64,000 bases of DNA, taken from positions 3,810,709 through 3,874,708 of the forward strand of contig CP043547.1 of NCBI GenBank assembly GCA_009664345.1. Direction: 5' to 3'. Positions within the stretch are counted from its first letter, which is position 1. Every line of letters starts with the position of its first letter. Positions 52,309 to 62,000 of the stretch are shown in pieces. The translations under genes and the position numbers were made by a program. The DNA is from Planctomycetales bacterium 10988 (GTDB taxonomy: Bacteria > Planctomycetota > Planctomycetia > Pirellulales > Pb10988). The notes under the pieces were generated by a model. The model was not told the DNA's origin and ran no database searches. It was given only the letters and a program-made list of their open reading frames with translations.

Positions 52309-53838
52309 ATGTTTGATGAATTTTTGACGGTTTGGTTTACACTCGTCACCGTGGTCAGTTTTTGCCTGAGCGTGTCCGCAAGCTGCCATGTCATTCTGAC
52401 CAAACGCGACACCGCAACGACCTTGGGTTGGGTAGGAATCATCTGGCTCGTCCCGGTCGTCGGCTTGATCCTTTATCTGCTCTTTGGCATCAACCGCATC
52501 AAACGCCGGGCTTCTCTGTTAAGAGCGAATCAACCGAACGTCGAAATTCCCGTTGCGAAAGCGATTGCGACCTCGGACCGCTTGCTCGATACCGTGGGCG
52601 ATGACTGTACGCACCTCAATTCTCTCGCCCAGTTGACGGGCGATCTGACCGAACGGCCGCTTCTTTTCGGCAACTCCGTGACTCCGCTCTTCAATGGCGA
52701 TCAAGCCTATCCGGAGATGTTAAAGGCCATTGATGAAGCGAAGAAGTCGATCACCCTCGGCGTTTATATCTTTGATAATGACCCCTCCGGCCGAGCGTTC
52801 TTGGCGGCTCTGCGTCGGGCAAAAGATCGTGGGGTTGAAATCCGCGTGCTGATTGATGACATCGGTTCGCGTTACACATGGCCCCCGATTCCAGGGCTGT
52901 TGAGAGAAGCCGGCATTACCGTTGAGACCTTCCTTCCACCGCGAGTTTGGTGGCGTTTTCCTTTCTCAAACTTGCGGAATCACCGGAAGATTCTCGTGGT
53001 CGATGGCTATTTGGGATTCACCGGGGGTTTGAATATTCGCATTGGGAACTACTTGCAAACCGATTGGCAGAACCTGCCCGATGGCGGCGTTCCGGCCTAT
53101 CTGAATGAGAAAAAGGCCAAGTCGCTGATCCCTCGCAAAATCAACTATCACCCGATTCGCGATATCCATTTCAAACTTGAAGGCCCTGTCGTGACGCAAA
53201 TGCAAGAGGTCTTCGCACAAGACTGGGCTTTCAGCACCGGGGAGCGGCTGATAGGCGAGCCTTGGTTTCTTTCGCACGAAGCCGATGGTCCTTCGCTGGC
53301 TCGGGGGATTGCCGACGGGCCGGACGAGGATTTCGAAAAGCTCCGCATGACGATTCTCGGTGGACTTGCTTGTGCTCAAAAGTCGATTCTGATTTGCACT
53401 CCTTATTTCTTGCCCGACACCACGTTGGCGACCGCCCTGAACATCGCCGCTCTTCGCGGGGTCGAAGTCGATGTGATTTTGCCTTCGGAGAACAATATCT
53501 CCGTCGTCGGCTGGGCAACGATGAGTAAATTGTGGGAGCTGCTGGAGCATGGTTGCCGCATCTGGTTCCAACCGCCCCCTTTCGACCACACGAAGCTGAT
53601 GATCGTCGACGAGGCATGGACGCTTTTTGGCAGTGGCAACTGGGACCCTCGCAGCTTGCGGTTGAACTTTGAATTCAATGTCGAATGTTATGACGAAAAG
53701 CTCGCCACCCAGCTCGCGGCCCATCTTCAAGATAAAATCTCTCGCTGTCATCTCGTCACTCTCCCGGAAGTCGAAGCCCGCCCCTTACGGCTAAAACTCC
53801 GCGACGGCATCGCCGGGCTGTTCTCACCTTATTTATAG
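52309..53838 (+). CDS. cls: Cardiolipin synthase
   Basis: Cls joins phosphatidyl groups to make cardiolipin in the inner membrane. From the ATG at 52309 the protein has 509 residues. Two N-terminal membrane helices (TVWFTLVTVVSFCLSVSASC and GWVGIIWLVPVVGLILYLLF) form the PLDNc region. Two phospholipase-D HKD motifs follow: HRKILVVDGYLGFTGGLNI near residue 225 and HTKLMIVDEAWTLFGSGNWD near residue 428. This order and length match bacterial cardiolipin synthases. A GTG start at 52288 is possible. Confidence 0.92.
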   Translation: MFDEFLTVWFTLVTVVSFCLSVSASCHVILTKRDTATTLGWVGIIWLVPVVGLILYLLFGINRIKRRASLLRANQPNVEIPVAKAIATSDRLLDTVGDDCTHLNSLAQLTGDLTERPLLFGNSVTPLFNGDQAYPEMLKAIDEAKKSITLGVYIFDNDPSGRAFLAALRRAKDRGVEIRVLIDDIGSRYTWPPIPGLLREAGITVETFLPPRVWWRFPFSNLRNHRKILVVDGYLGFTGGLNIRIGNYLQTDWQNLPDGGVPAYLNEKKAKSLIPRKINYHPIRDIHFKLEGPVVTQMQEVFAQDWAFSTGERLIGEPWFLSHEADGPSLARGIADGPDEDFEKLRMTILGGLACAQKSILICTPYFLPDTTLATALNIAALRGVEVDVILPSENNISVVGWATMSKLWELLEHGCRIWFQPPPFDHTKLMIVDEAWTLFGSGNWDPRSLRLNFEFNVECYDEKLATQLAAHLQDKISRCHLVTLPEVEARPLRLKLRDGIAGLFSPYL

Positions 53839-54481
53839 AGGCTATTCGTCGTTACTATCTAAGATAAAGGTTTCTCCGGTAAAGGGATTTCTTATTTTAC
53901 TCTCCTGTTGGTCATCGCAATTCGAAGCCTGGCGAAGCGTCCCAGCGAGCCAACGTTCTAGATAGTCGTTGAAGTGTCAGCTCTACTTTCTGAAGCTTCA
54001 ACGACTCACAGTGGTAAACCGGATATTCTGAATGGAGACTATCGACACAGCTATAAACTGTGCATCCCCATTCACAAAAAGGAAGCATGCCCACCGGCCA
54101 CTCTTGCTTCAAGAATTCCCCATCCCTTTGAAGGGCTTGGTAACTCTCTACTAAATTTCCCAAGTCCGATCTGTACCCTCCCTCAAGCCTAATGACCCCA
54201 AGTCCTGGACCAAACCCACCATTGGCAACTTCCAAATAATACTTTTTGAGAAGTACCGGAAGCGAAAAACCCAACAACTTTTCTGCCTGCTTGATAACTC
54301 CTAAATCAACAGCCGGAAAGCGGATAGAAGCTTGTTGAGCGGAAGGGGAAATCGTCTTCCCTGAAAAAGTCTTAAAAATTCAATTTTTCCTGGGTATGAT
54401 AGCTTTAACACCGGCGAAGGGTAGGGTAAACTTTGCCAGGATTTTCGGCCTTGACCTTGCAAACCTTGCAAACGGAGAACG

Positions 54482-54985
54482 GTGATGAAGCCGCCTTTGA
54501 ACCCAGAGTCGAACCAGCAGGACCTGTTTCGGGCGTCGTTCGAGCAGATTCTCAACCCCGAGCATCCGCTTGTTCGTCTCGCCGAGCGGATCGATTGGCG
54601 GCGGTTTGAGGCGGCGTTCGAGGGCTGTTATGCCGCCGACTTCGGGGCTCCGGCGAAGGCCACCCGGCTGATGGTCGGGCTGCATTATCTCAAGCACGCC
54701 TTCGGCGAGTCGGACGAATCGCTGCTGGATCGTTGGGTGGAAAACCCGTACTGGCAGTGCTTTTGCGGCTTCACGACGATGCAACATGTGCCGCCGATTC
54801 ATCCCACCGCGCTCATCAAATGGCGGCAACGCGTCGGGGCCGAACGGCTGCAACAGCTGCTGGAAGAGACCCTCGCTCTGGCCGTTCGTAGCAAGCAAGT
54901 CCGGCCTCAAGAGCTGCGGCAGGTCACCGTCGACACGACCGTGCAGGAGAAAAATATCACGCCGCCGACTCGAAGTTGCTGCTGA
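54482..54985 (+). CDS. IS5-family transposase, N-terminal part
   Basis: This 167-residue frame has the IS5-type N-terminal region: DLFRASFEQILNPEHPLVRL, TRLMVGLHYLKHAFGESDES, WVENPYWQCFCGF, IKWRQRVGAERLQ. It reaches the first catalytic Asp in VTVDTTVQEK. Shortly after that motif the frame ends (PPTRSCC), while the rest of the transposase continues in the -1 frame. The join lies between about 54945 and 54970, close to a run of five A's (GAGAAAAATATC). It may be a one-base loss that kills the gene, or a programmed -1 frameshift site. Confidence 0.85.
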   Translation: MMKPPLNPESNQQDLFRASFEQILNPEHPLVRLAERIDWRRFEAAFEGCYAADFGAPAKATRLMVGLHYLKHAFGESDESLLDRWVENPYWQCFCGFTTMQHVPPIHPTALIKWRQRVGAERLQQLLEETLALAVRSKQVRPQELRQVTVDTTVQEKNITPPTRSCC

Positions 54986-55854
54986 AGGCGATCCACAAAC
55001 TCGGCAAGGCGGCCAAAACGCGGGGCATTCGCCTGCGGCAATCGTATGTCAACGTCGCCAAGCAGGCCGCCCTGCAAGCGAGTCGTTATGCCCACGCCAA
55101 GCAGTTCAAGCGGATGCGACGCCGCCTCAAAAAGCTCCGCACTTGCCTCGGTCGGGTGATCCGCGACGTCCGCCGCAAGCAGCCGAAGCCCGATTTTTCC
55201 CTGGAAAAACTGCTGTTCTTGTGCGAACGCGTCCACCGGCAGCAGCCGCATGATAAGCAAAAACTCTACAGCCTCCACGAGCCGGAGGTGGTTTGCATCA
55301 GCAAAGGCAAGGCCCACCGGCGGTACGAATTCGGGCAAAAGATCGCCCTCGCGACGAGCAATCGCGGCAATTGGGTCGTCGGCGTGCGGCTGTGCGAGGG
55401 CAATCCGTACGACGGCCACACCCTCGCCGCGACGCTGCAAACGGTCGAGTCGACGACCGGCCAAGCGGTGAGCGACGCCTTCGTTGACAAGGGATATCGC
55501 GGCCATGATTACCGTGGTCCAGCGAGGGTTCACTTGGCCGGCAGCAGCACGCGAGGCCTGAGTCGGACCCAGAAAAAACGCCGCCGACGCCGCAACGCGA
55601 TCGAGCCAAAGATCGGCCACCTCAAGTCGGACCACCTTCTGGGACGTTGCTTTCTCAAGGGCTTGGCCGGTGACGCGATCAACGCGGTCTTGGCTGGAGC
55701 GGCGGCGAACATCCGAAAACTACTTTTGGCTTTCGGGCCTGCGCGGATTGGTTGGCCGTGGCAACAGCTCGCCCTGCTCCTCAAGCTCCTCAAAGAAGCG
55801 TTTACCTGCCCAGCAATGGCTCCCCCCCGAACCCGCACTCCCCTCCTCGCTTGA
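54976..55854 (+). CDS. IS5-family transposase, C-terminal part
   Basis: This frame, open upstream to the overlap with the N-terminal part, carries the remaining catalytic core: RQSYVNVAKQAALQASRYAH, an Arg/Lys-rich segment, and YEFGQKIALATSNRGNWVVG. The second Asp is in AFVDKGYRGHDY, and the Glu is in RNAIEPKIGHLKSDHLLGRC. Together with the first half, all three DDE residues exist but in two frames. On its own it would not be an active transposase. The last ~60 residues are a helical tail (WQQLALLLKLLKEAF). Confidence 0.85.
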   Translation: MLLKAIHKLGKAAKTRGIRLRQSYVNVAKQAALQASRYAHAKQFKRMRRRLKKLRTCLGRVIRDVRRKQPKPDFSLEKLLFLCERVHRQQPHDKQKLYSLHEPEVVCISKGKAHRRYEFGQKIALATSNRGNWVVGVRLCEGNPYDGHTLAATLQTVESTTGQAVSDAFVDKGYRGHDYRGPARVHLAGSSTRGLSRTQKKRRRRRNAIEPKIGHLKSDHLLGRCFLKGLAGDAINAVLAGAAANIRKLLLAFGPARIGWPWQQLALLLKLLKEAFTCPAMAPPRTRTPLLA

Positions 55855-56043
55855 TAAAAGCGAGAAAAAAAAGACCTTTTTTCAGGGACGACGAATTCGC
55901 AATTCGTTGAAGGATCTCATTCACAATAAACCCACACATTCGTTCCGAAAGGTCTGAAGCGGCTTCGGGTTGACGCTACGATTCGCACCAATCACAATTG
56001 ATCAATTCTTCGCATCAACCATATTACATACGAGGCAGCCTCC

Positions 56044-57531
56044 ATGAAAAGGTACTTTTTAATTCCTCACTTACCATTCAACCCCTTATCCATAACGCTA
56101 ACCGCCCTCTTTCTATTAGCTATCTTGAGCTTACGAGGTGAAGTTTCTCTTGCCGCGGATGCCCCGAAGCCGCCGAATGTCGTGGTCATTTTGACCGATG
56201 ATCAGGGCACGCTCGATGCTGGGTGCTATGGCTCGAAGGACTTGCAAACGCCAGCCATTGATGAGCTGGCGAAGCGAGGGGTTCTCTTCACCCAAGCCTA
56301 TGCCCACACGGTTTGCTGTCCGGCCCGTGCGATGTTGCTGACCGGGCGACATCCGCAACGCAGCAGTATTAACTCTTGGACGCAGCGGCCTTACACTCCG
56401 GAGCCGACCGGGCGGAATATGTTTCTTTCCGAAGTGACGCTCGCCGAGGCCCTCAAGGATGCCGGCTATCAAACAGCGCTTTTTGGGAAATGGCATCTCG
56501 GCTCGGCGGGAACGCACGGTCCGACCAAGCAAGGATTCGATGAGTTCTTCGGGATTCGCGGCGGTTTCATCGACAACTATCTGCACTATCACCTCCACGA
56601 AGCCGGCCTGCACGACCTTTATGAAAAGACCGAGGAGCAATTCAAAGAAGGCCAGTACTTCCCCGAGATGGTCCTCAATCGCAGCACGCAATTCATTGAG
56701 GCCAATCGCGACCGCCCCTTTTTCCTCTATTTTGCGTTGAATATCCCGCACTATCCCGAACAGGCCCTCGCCCAGCACACCGAGGAGTTCGCCAACCTGG
56801 AGATGCCACGTTGCTCCTATGCCGCAGTGATGGCGACGACGGATTACTACATCGGCCAACTGATGAACAAGCTCGAAGAACTCCATCTCCGCGAAGACAC
56901 AATCGTTGTTTATACCAGTGATAATGGATACTCCCGCGAGCAATACACCATTAGCGTCCCCGATCATGCCAGCGGTTTGCCGATGGGAACGAACTACGGA
57001 GCCAACGGCGGTGGTGGAAATACCGGGCCGTTCCGCGGATCGAAGGGAAGTTTTTTCGAAGGGGGCGTCCGCGTCCCGGCGATCGTCAGCTATCCGCGAT
57101 CGCTTCCACAAGGCGAAGTCCGCCATCAGGCCGTAACCGCGATGGATTGGTATCCGACGATTCTCGAACTCGCCGGCATCAAAAGCTCAAAGAAGGTCAA
57201 ATTCGATGGGCATTCCGCTGTGGACATCATGAAGAAAAACGCCGCTACGCAATATAAAACGATGCACTGGCAGTGGGGCGATGCTTGGGCCGTCCGTGAT
57301 GGCGAATGGAAACTCATTGTCAATGGGCGTCTTGGATCGAATGGCCGTGGCCCCGATCGCTTTAACAACAAAATGCCAAAAGTGTTTTTAGGAAGACTGA
57401 ACGACAAAGAGCCGGAAGCGAAAAACTACGCCGACTCGCATCCCGAAATTGTCGCTCGCCTGACTAAGCTCCACGAAGCCTGGCTGGAGGAAGTCACTCC
57501 CAAGAATGATCCCTGGGCGCATCTCTATTAA
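56044..57531 (+). CDS. Secreted sulfatase 1
   Basis: This 495-residue type I sulfatase removes sulfate esters, usually from polysaccharides. A signal peptide (about 1-38, ending SLAADA) precedes NVVVILTDDQG, whose Asp pair binds calcium. The formylglycine site is VCCPARAMLLTGRHP, a C-x-P-x-R motif in which the first Cys is the modified residue. FGKWHLGSAG, IVVYTSDNG and GSKGSFFEGGVRVP complete the active site. It needs a formylglycine-generating enzyme, not seen here. It is followed at once by a second sulfatase in the same direction and then by a convergent giant dehydrogenase. Confidence 0.93.
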   Translation: MKRYFLIPHLPFNPLSITLTALFLLAILSLRGEVSLAADAPKPPNVVVILTDDQGTLDAGCYGSKDLQTPAIDELAKRGVLFTQAYAHTVCCPARAMLLTGRHPQRSSINSWTQRPYTPEPTGRNMFLSEVTLAEALKDAGYQTALFGKWHLGSAGTHGPTKQGFDEFFGIRGGFIDNYLHYHLHEAGLHDLYEKTEEQFKEGQYFPEMVLNRSTQFIEANRDRPFFLYFALNIPHYPEQALAQHTEEFANLEMPRCSYAAVMATTDYYIGQLMNKLEELHLREDTIVVYTSDNGYSREQYTISVPDHASGLPMGTNYGANGGGGNTGPFRGSKGSFFEGGVRVPAIVSYPRSLPQGEVRHQAVTAMDWYPTILELAGIKSSKKVKFDGHSAVDIMKKNAATQYKTMHWQWGDAWAVRDGEWKLIVNGRLGSNGRGPDRFNNKMPKVFLGRLNDKEPEAKNYADSHPEIVARLTKLHEAWLEEVTPKNDPWAHLY

Positions 57532-57588
57532 AAAAACGAAAAAACAAAAAACACTTTTTAATTCAACACGATCTCACGCTTGGAGAAA

Positions 57589-59016
57589 ATGATGTTCTCT
57601 CGATTTGGAATCTTTCTAGGAATCCTCCTCACTTTTGGCAGTACGCTGGCCTTAGCGGACGAGCAACCCAATATTATTCTGCTTTTGGCCGATGATCTTG
57701 GCTATCAAGATTTATCTTCTTTCGACAGCACCGCGGTGGAAACGCCAAACATCGACCAACTTGCCACCGAAGGGATGAAGCTCACACAGTTCTATGCGGC
57801 CTCGGCGGTTTGCACGCCGACGCGGGCATCGATCCTGACGGGGAAGTATCCGCTCCGATTTGATATTCGCCGACATTTCCCGGATGACGAATCCCATCTG
57901 CCCGCTGGCACAGTGACTCTGCCGAAGTTGCTGAAAGAGGCCGGCTACCAAACAGCCCACGTCGGCAAGTGGCACCTCGGCGGCCTTCATCTGAAGCATC
58001 TCAACAATCGCGACCAATCAATCCCCGGCCCGCATCAACATGGCTTCGATCATTATCTTTGCCAGAATGAAGAGCAGCCCTTGCGTTCGGTGATGGGCAG
58101 AGAGCGGCGACTCTTCCGCGATGGCGGGACGTGTTTGATTCGCGATGAAGTCCCGGTGCCCGAGAGCGACCCGTATTTCGATCAGCATTTTACCGATATC
58201 AATGGCGATGAAACGGTCCGCTTGATCAAAGAGTTTGCCAAGTCGGATCGGCCTTTCTTCCTCAATCTTTGGTGGCTCGTGCCGCATAAGCCGTATGAAC
58301 CTGCCCCCGAACCGCATTGGAAGAACACCGAGGCAGACGACATTTCCGATGATCAGCACCGTTTCCGCTCGATGATCACCCACATGGATGCCAAGGTCGG
58401 GCAGATCATGGCCACGCTGGAAGAGCTTGGCATTCGCGAAAATACCTTGGTTGTTTTCACCTCGGATAACGGGGCGGCTTTCGAAGGGCAGATCGGTAAT
58501 CTTAAAGGAGGCAAGACCGACCTGCATGAAGGCGGCATTCGCGTTCCGATGATTGCCTCATGGCCGAAGCAAATTCCTGCCGCGCAAGTTTCTCGCATGC
58601 TCGGCCATACAACCGACCTGTTGCCGACCTTCTGTGCAGCCGCTGGTGTCGAACTCCCTGCCGATGCTGCTTTCGATGGAATGAATATCCTGCCGTATCT
58701 GAAGTCGGGCGAACTCATCTCGGAAGAAGACCGCGGCGTCCTGCACTGGCAACTTGACCTTTATCCCCGGATTCAACGGCATTATCCTAAGCCGAAGCCT
58801 TATTCCACCGAGGTCGTCCGCTTCGGCCCTTGGAAAATGTTGAGTCGAGAAGGCGAGCCGCAAGAACTCTTCCATGTGGATATCGACCCGGAAGAGAAAA
58901 ACAATCTTCTTTCGGCCAAGCCGGAAATCGTCGAGCAACTCACCCAAGAAGTTCAACAATTCTTGGCCGCCCCTCGGCATAGCTGGAAGCAAGATACCGA
59001 GCGATCCGCTAACTAG
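57589..59016 (+). CDS. Secreted sulfatase 2
   Basis: This type I sulfatase of about 475 residues has the signal peptide GIFLGILLTFGSTLALADE. Family motifs are NIILLLADDLGYQD, the formylglycine site AVCTPTRASILTGKYP (C-x-P-x-R), VGKWHLGGLH, VVFTSDNGAAFEG and LHEGGIRVPM. It is clearly a different subfamily from sulfatase 1 (CTPTR against CCPAR). GGAG lies three bases before the ATG at 57589 and six before the ATG at 57592, so either could start the protein; the TTG at 57580 is less likely. The gap to sulfatase 1 is short (57 bases), which suggests one operon for degrading a sulfated glycan. Confidence 0.93.
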   Translation: MMFSRFGIFLGILLTFGSTLALADEQPNIILLLADDLGYQDLSSFDSTAVETPNIDQLATEGMKLTQFYAASAVCTPTRASILTGKYPLRFDIRRHFPDDESHLPAGTVTLPKLLKEAGYQTAHVGKWHLGGLHLKHLNNRDQSIPGPHQHGFDHYLCQNEEQPLRSVMGRERRLFRDGGTCLIRDEVPVPESDPYFDQHFTDINGDETVRLIKEFAKSDRPFFLNLWWLVPHKPYEPAPEPHWKNTEADDISDDQHRFRSMITHMDAKVGQIMATLEELGIRENTLVVFTSDNGAAFEGQIGNLKGGKTDLHEGGIRVPMIASWPKQIPAAQVSRMLGHTTDLLPTFCAAAGVELPADAAFDGMNILPYLKSGELISEEDRGVLHWQLDLYPRIQRHYPKPKPYSTEVVRFGPWKMLSREGEPQELFHVDIDPEEKNNLLSAKPEIVEQLTQEVQQFLAAPRHSWKQDTERSAN

Positions 59017-59052
59017 TAAAAAGTATTTTTAGCGACAACCTATAAAAAGCAC

Positions 59053-62000
59053 TTATTGGGATTCCTTCGCTTCCGCCTGTTGGGTTGCCTCAGGCGGGAG
59101 CGGAACTTGCCGCTTACTACCGAGGTAGGCGATAAGTGCCAGGACCTCTTTCTCGGTCATTTTCTCGAACATCCCCACCGGCATGATCGATTGATTGGAA
59201 AGCATCCGTTCTTCAATTTGATCTTGATTGATCGTCAGTTCCGTGCCGCCCGGCAAGACAAGCTGGATGGCGTTTTCATCTTCTTGCCGAATCAACCCGC
59301 CGAGCACGCGACCGTCATCAAGCATGAAGAGGCTCATTTGATACGCCTTGCCGATTACCGCATTCGGGGCAAGGATATTTTCCAGCAAGTAATCGACATT
59401 CGCCCGATTCGACCCGGTCAGGTCCGGCCCGATGGTAGGGCCTTCTCCGAAGAGCCGGTGGCAGGTACCGCAACTCTTTTGAAAGAGGAAACGCCCTTGC
59501 TTGCGGTCGGCACGCGATAGACGAAGCGGGGTCAGCACGCGTTTCCAGCGGTTTTTTTGTTGATCGAGATTCTCCGGCGTTTCGTTGAGCGTTCCCCAAA
59601 TCGATTGGATCGAAGCCTGGATCGATTCGTCGGGAAGCTGGATCATTTGCCGCACGAGGACCGGGGAGAGCAACGACGACTCCACGCGTTTCTCTTCGAT
59701 CGCTTGCAAAAGCTGGCGTGCCGAAGGCGTGCGGGTGACCAGCAAATTGACCGCATCGTTGCGGAGGTCAAGCGGCAAGTTCGGCAATTGTTCGATCAGG
59801 GCCTCGGTCGCCTGTTCATCAACATTGCCCGGCAAAACCTTCAACGCAACCTGTTGAAATTGCGTCTCACTGAGAAGTTTCGTCGCGATTTGCCCGAGCA
59901 TCGGATCGCGGCCTAGATTCAAAAGTTCCAGGGCATCGCGTCGTTTTTGCGGAGGGTTTTTCTTATTCTCCACGATCGCTCGCCAATGCGGGAACGTCTC
60001 GGCATCTCCCAAGCGTGCCCCGATCCGCAGTACTAACTCTTCCGCCTGCTTGGAGGCACTCGCCGCTTGGGCTTGGCGAACCTTTGCCCAATTCTCCGGC
60101 ATTTGCACACGGCCTTGCGATTCGATGGCGGCCAGAAACTCCCGGCCTTTCGCCACAAAATCCTCTGACGATTCGGCGTTCACCAGACGATTCAAAAGGG
60201 CTTCTCGACCAACCGGCATCACTGCCGCCCGGCGATGCGTGAAGTTCACTACTTGCGGCCACTGGACGGATTCGACCAAGGCCACCGCTTCCTGGGGATG
60301 CTTGGCCACGAAAGGTTCCAGGCCAAACCAAGTGAGAAGCGGCAAGTTGCGATCGGTCTTCGCTTGTGAATCTTGCACGAATGCGGCCACCAATTCGCGA
60401 CGATCCTCAATGGGAAGCCGTTGCAAGGCAGAAGTCAGATAACGTCGCACAATCAGGGAATCTTCCGCTTGGGCCATTTCCAAAAAGCGATTTTTGGTTC
60501 TTTGTGTGATTGTTTCCGGTTGCTCCGCCAAAAACTGAACCGCCCAGCTGCGAACGTATTGATTGTCGTCTTTCGTCCTCTCTAAGTAATCCGATTCTTG
60601 CAACAAGCCACAAACATGCTGCGTCCAAAAGGCCCGAAGGCGAATCGTTTGCGGTTGTGAAGGATGGACCAAGTGCTCTAAGAGCGGAACGACTGCCGAA
60701 GTATTAAGTGTTCCCTGAGCAGCACGCTCTTGCAAAATGCGTTGTGATTGGCGAACATAAAAAGCGTTTTTATGTTTTAGATACGAGATCAAGACCTCAT
60801 CGCTCTCGACCCACAGATTCATGGCCGGCGTCCTCTTTTCGTCACCATATCGTACACGATAGATCCGCCCATTCGTTCGGTTCCAGATATTCACATCGCG
60901 GTGATGACACGTCTGCAAGTCATGCCAATCCGAAAGGTACAACGCCCCATCCGGCCCGAGCATCACGCCGACACCGACGTAGGCATTATCTTGAGCAAAG
61001 GCAAAATCCGGACGATGTCGGCCGACGAACCCGGAGCCATCTCGCTCAACCGCCTCACGGACGATGCGGTGCCCGTGCAGGTTATTAAAGAAGAGATCGC
61101 CGTAATATTCCGGGGGGTATTGATCGCCGAGATAGATCGCGAGGCCGCAATGCGCGTGCCCTCCGCCGACATCGGAAGTCTGATCCGCGGTCCGCGAAAC
61201 CAAGCCGCGATCGACTCGACCCAAGGCCCCCATCGAGGCAAACGTCCCATCGCCATAATGCAGGTGATCGGCGATCGTGGGGATGTCTTCGTATATATAA
61301 GGGCTGAAGTGAGGACCGGCTTGGCGGTGGTAGCGTGCCCCTTGCACGACATGAAACAAATGAGGAATCACGCAACAGGTCAGGAAGAAATCGCCTTCGT
61401 CGTTGAAGTCGACGCCCCAAGGATTGCTGGTTCCCCAGGCAAAAACCTCAAAGGTATGGCGAGTGGGATGGTAACGCCAGATGCCTGCGTTGAGGGGCAC
61501 ACGTTCGGCATCCGGCGTGCCAGGCTTTCCGACTCGCGAATGCGTGAACACTCCATGACAACCATAGAGCCAACCGTCCGGCCCCCAGGTAAAACTATTC
61601 AACGTCTCGTGGGTGTCTTCATAACCCCAGCCATCGAGCAAGACCACCGGGTCGGAGTCGGGCACGTCGTCTTGATTTTCATCGGGAACAAAGAGCAAAT
61701 AAGGAGCCGCCCCGACCCACACGCCGCCGAAGCCGACCTCGATGCCGCTAACTAAATTCAATTGATCGAGAAAAACTTTTCGCGTTTCGAACGTGCCGTC
61801 GTGGTCGGTATCTTCGAAGATCAAAATGCGGTCTTTGCCGGCACCATCCTCGACGCGTTGCGGATACGTATTGCCTTCCACCACCCAAATGCGACCGCGA
61901 GCGTCAAAGCACATCGCAATCGGCTGCACCACATCCGGCTCAGAGGCAATCAAATCAACGTGAAACCCTGGCAGCACCTGCATGCGGGCGATCGCGTCTT

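Larger units (their letters stand above)
54353..55893 (+). mobile_element. IS5-like insertion sequence, 1541 bp
   Basis: The left end CGTCTTCCCTGAAAAAG (from 54353) and the reverse complement of the right end, CGTCGTCCCTGAAAAAAGG (from 55893), are imperfect terminal inverted repeats of about 20 bp. AAT flanks both sides (54350-54352 and 55894-55896), a 3-bp target duplication. The element carries one transposase split over two frames and is more GC-rich than the flanks. Precise borders are confirmed by the reconstructed SUKH gene. The intact ends and matching target duplication suggest a fairly recent insertion. Confidence 0.9.
53842..55920 (-). pseudogene. SMI1/KNR4 (SUKH) family gene split by an IS element
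   Basis: The gene reads MRSFNELRI from the ATG at 55920, is interrupted at 55894, and resumes at 54349. Removing the IS and one copy of the AAT duplication rejoins the frame exactly: MRSFNELRISPSAQQASIRF, then AEKLLGFSLPVLLKKYYLEV and ANGGFGPGLGV, the typical SUKH core. A second lesion lies near 53970-53980, where the frame shifts by one base. The other frame then continues with FNDYLERWLAGTLRQ and ends NPFTGETFILDSNDE at a stop at 53842. The rejoined length is 535 bases, one more than a multiple of three, which fits a one-base insertion. SUKH proteins are often toxin immunity proteins; no toxin gene is adjacent. Confidence 0.8.
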
